Below, in pieces: positions 62,917 to 64,000 of a DNA stretch of 64,000 nucleotides (position 1 is the stretch's first letter; every line of letters starts with the position of its first letter). Source of the DNA: Paenalicyclobacillus macrosporangiidus (GTDB lineage Bacteria > Bacillota > Bacilli > Alicyclobacillales > Alicyclobacillaceae); assembly GCF_900116805.1 (NCBI RefSeq), contig NZ_FPBV01000013.1:1-64000 (forward strand). Reading direction: 5' to 3'. The position numbers were made by a program, and so were the translations under genes. Under the pieces are notes generated by a model. That model made no database searches. It worked only from the letters and a program-made list of their open reading frames with translations, and was not told the origin of the DNA.

Positions 62917-64000
62917 GTGCGGATCCATCTGCTGCACACCAACGATGTGCACAGCCAGCTCGAAAATTTCATGCGCGCGGGCGCCGCGCTGCGCCGGCTG
63001 CGCGACGAGGCCAGGGCCAGCGGCGAGTGGGTGCTGACCTTCGACGTCGGGGACGTATTGGACCGGGTGCGGCCGGAGACCGAGGCCACCCGTGGCCTGG
63101 TCAACGCTGCCCTGATGGACGCGCTCGGCTACGATGGGTGGGTGTTCGGCAACAACGAGGGGCTGACCATCCCGGTGGCAGAGTGGCCCCGGCTGGTGTC
63201 GCGCAGCGGCACCATCGCGTTCGGCACCAACATCCGGGCCATCGGCGGAGCGCCGTTGCCGTTCTTGCGCGACTGGCAGATTTACGACTGCGGCGGCGTC
63301 CGGCTCGGCGTGTTCGGATTGACCCCCGACTACCGCACCTCTTACCAGCGCCTCGGCGTCGATGTGCATGCGCCCCACCGCGCCGCGCGGCGGGCCGTCG
63401 AGGCGCTGCGGGCGGCCGGATGCGACGTCGTCGTCCTGTTGTCCCACCTCGGCCTCGGGGCGGACCGCCGGTTGGCGGAACAGGTCCCGGGGGTGGACGT
63501 GATCCTCGGCGGGCACACCCACCATTTCATGGAGGGCGCGGAACAGATCGGGGACACGTACATTTTTCAACCCGGGAAGCATGCGTTGGTGTTCGGCCAC
63601 ACCGTGATTGACTACGATCCCCGCGTGCGCCGCGTCCGGGCGGTCCGTGGAGAGCCCGTCCCTGTCCATCCGCACGATCCGCTCGACACCGCCATGCTCT
63701 CCGCCTACCGCGGCTACCTGCCGGACGTGGAGGCGGAGCTGGACCGCATGGTGGCCCGGCTGCCCGCCCGGCTCCCGGTCGCCTTTGACCGCGAATCCCC
63801 GTTCGCCAACCTGCTGGTCGACGCCCTGTTCGACCGCTATCCGTGCGATATCGGCATCATGATGAGCGGCGCCCTGACCGCGAGCCTGCTGCCGGGGCCG
63901 GTGCGCGTCAAGCACATGCTCGGGGCCTGCTCCACGCCGACCCGTCCCGTGAGCCTGACGCTCACGGGGGAGGACATCCGCCATCTCTTGGCGCAATCGG
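62917..64000 (+). CDS. yunD: 5'-nucleotidase/UDP-sugar hydrolase family protein (YunD-like), partial
   Basis: 361 residues visible; the gene runs off the window. Metallophosphatase motifs HTNDVHSQ, FDVGDVLDR, FGNNEG, LLSHLGLGADRRLA and ILGGHTHH are present, and the 5'-nucleotidase C-terminal domain begins near residue 275. No signal peptide is seen, as in YunD, so it is probably cytosolic. GTG 62917 fits GAGGTGAG 4-5 nt upstream and the usual short start; GTG 62887 and ATG 62893 are in frame. Confidence 0.88.
   Translation, partial: MRIHLLHTNDVHSQLENFMRAGAALRRLRDEARASGEWVLTFDVGDVLDRVRPETEATRGLVNAALMDALGYDGWVFGNNEGLTIPVAEWPRLVSRSGTIAFGTNIRAIGGAPLPFLRDWQIYDCGGVRLGVFGLTPDYRTSYQRLGVDVHAPHRAARRAVEALRAAGCDVVVLLSHLGLGADRRLAEQVPGVDVILGGHTHHFMEGAEQIGDTYIFQPGKHALVFGHTVIDYDPRVRRVRAVRGEPVPVHPHDPLDTAMLSAYRGYLPDVEAELDRMVARLPARLPVAFDRESPFANLLVDALFDRYPCDIGIMMSGALTASLLPGPVRVKHMLGACSTPTRPVSLTLTGEDIRHLLAQS

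Overview
The window is about 64 kb of high-GC chromosome from an endospore-forming Bacillota. The gene order ftsE-ftsX-ctpB-minJ-(motAB)-uvrB-uvrA and nudix-(ROK)-rapZ-yvcK-whiA-crh, the HPr kinase/Crh pair, sporulation genes (ytvI, rsfA), T-box leaders and a LexA box of the Gram-positive type all match Bacilli. The GC bias and mix of genes suggest the Alicyclobacillaceae (Alicyclobacillus/Kyrpidia type), but this is inferred from gene content, not from a search. No prophage, insertion sequence, CRISPR array or tRNA was recognised.

Layout. 1-143: end of an rRNA operon (5S 3' part and terminator). 144-1017: gene-free DNA with a helically phased AATGGG repeat and a pyrimidine-rich stretch. 1068-5301: acid-sugar operon (chimeric LacI-HTH/DeoR-sensor regulator, DUF1537 kinase, PdxA2 dehydrogenase, KdgT permease), likely taking D-threonate or D-erythronate to DHAP. 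5345-9269: proline T-box leader, proB, proA and an OSBS/NSAR-type enolase-superfamily gene. 9610-11081: NfeD and SPFH membrane proteins. 11473-12850: two orphan response regulators, one with a degenerate receiver. 12894-18844: ftsEX, ctpB, minJ and motAB. 18897-27489: SOS-boxed uvrBA, a PucR-type regulator, an MsmX-type ATPase and hprK. 27613-28986: G5/M23 peptidase. 29153-30862: argS on the minus strand. 31075-38088: TPR protein, Nudix, ROK kinase, rapZ, yvcK, whiA and crh. 38276-44002: small membrane protein, then formate transporter, formate dehydrogenase, DUF1641 protein and fdhD. 44106-46809: DUF402 protein, small minus-strand membrane ORF, mutY and a BAX-inhibitor-1 protein. 46858-49721: leucine T-box and leuS. 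49913-53853: GntR regulator, a small Rossmann-like gene behind a perfect cre site, YlaF-like protein, ytvI, a second DUF402 protein and rsfA (minus). 54044-57870: mrfA-mrfB behind a LexA box. 57779-61372: large RND exporter (minus). 61657-64000: yktB, an HD-domain protein and a YunD-type 5'-nucleotidase cut by the window edge.

Themes. (1) Carbon control: hprK, a Leu15 Crh, an MsmX-type ATPase, a ROK kinase and RapZ/YvcK lie within 13 kb, and a perfect cre site occurs at 50716. (2) DNA repair: uvrBA and mrfAB each carry a LexA box, suggesting both excision-repair systems are in the SOS regulon here. (3) Amino-acid-responsive T-boxes control proBA (specifier CCG) and leuS (specifier CTC). (4) The least conventional items are the chimeric regulator with its 29-bp operator-like dyad, the degenerate receiver next to paired GGGACAAAAGTCCC-type sites, interleaved hairpins before ftsE, the proline-T-box-controlled racemase-like gene, and a heptad-repeat insertion in the docking region of the RND exporter.
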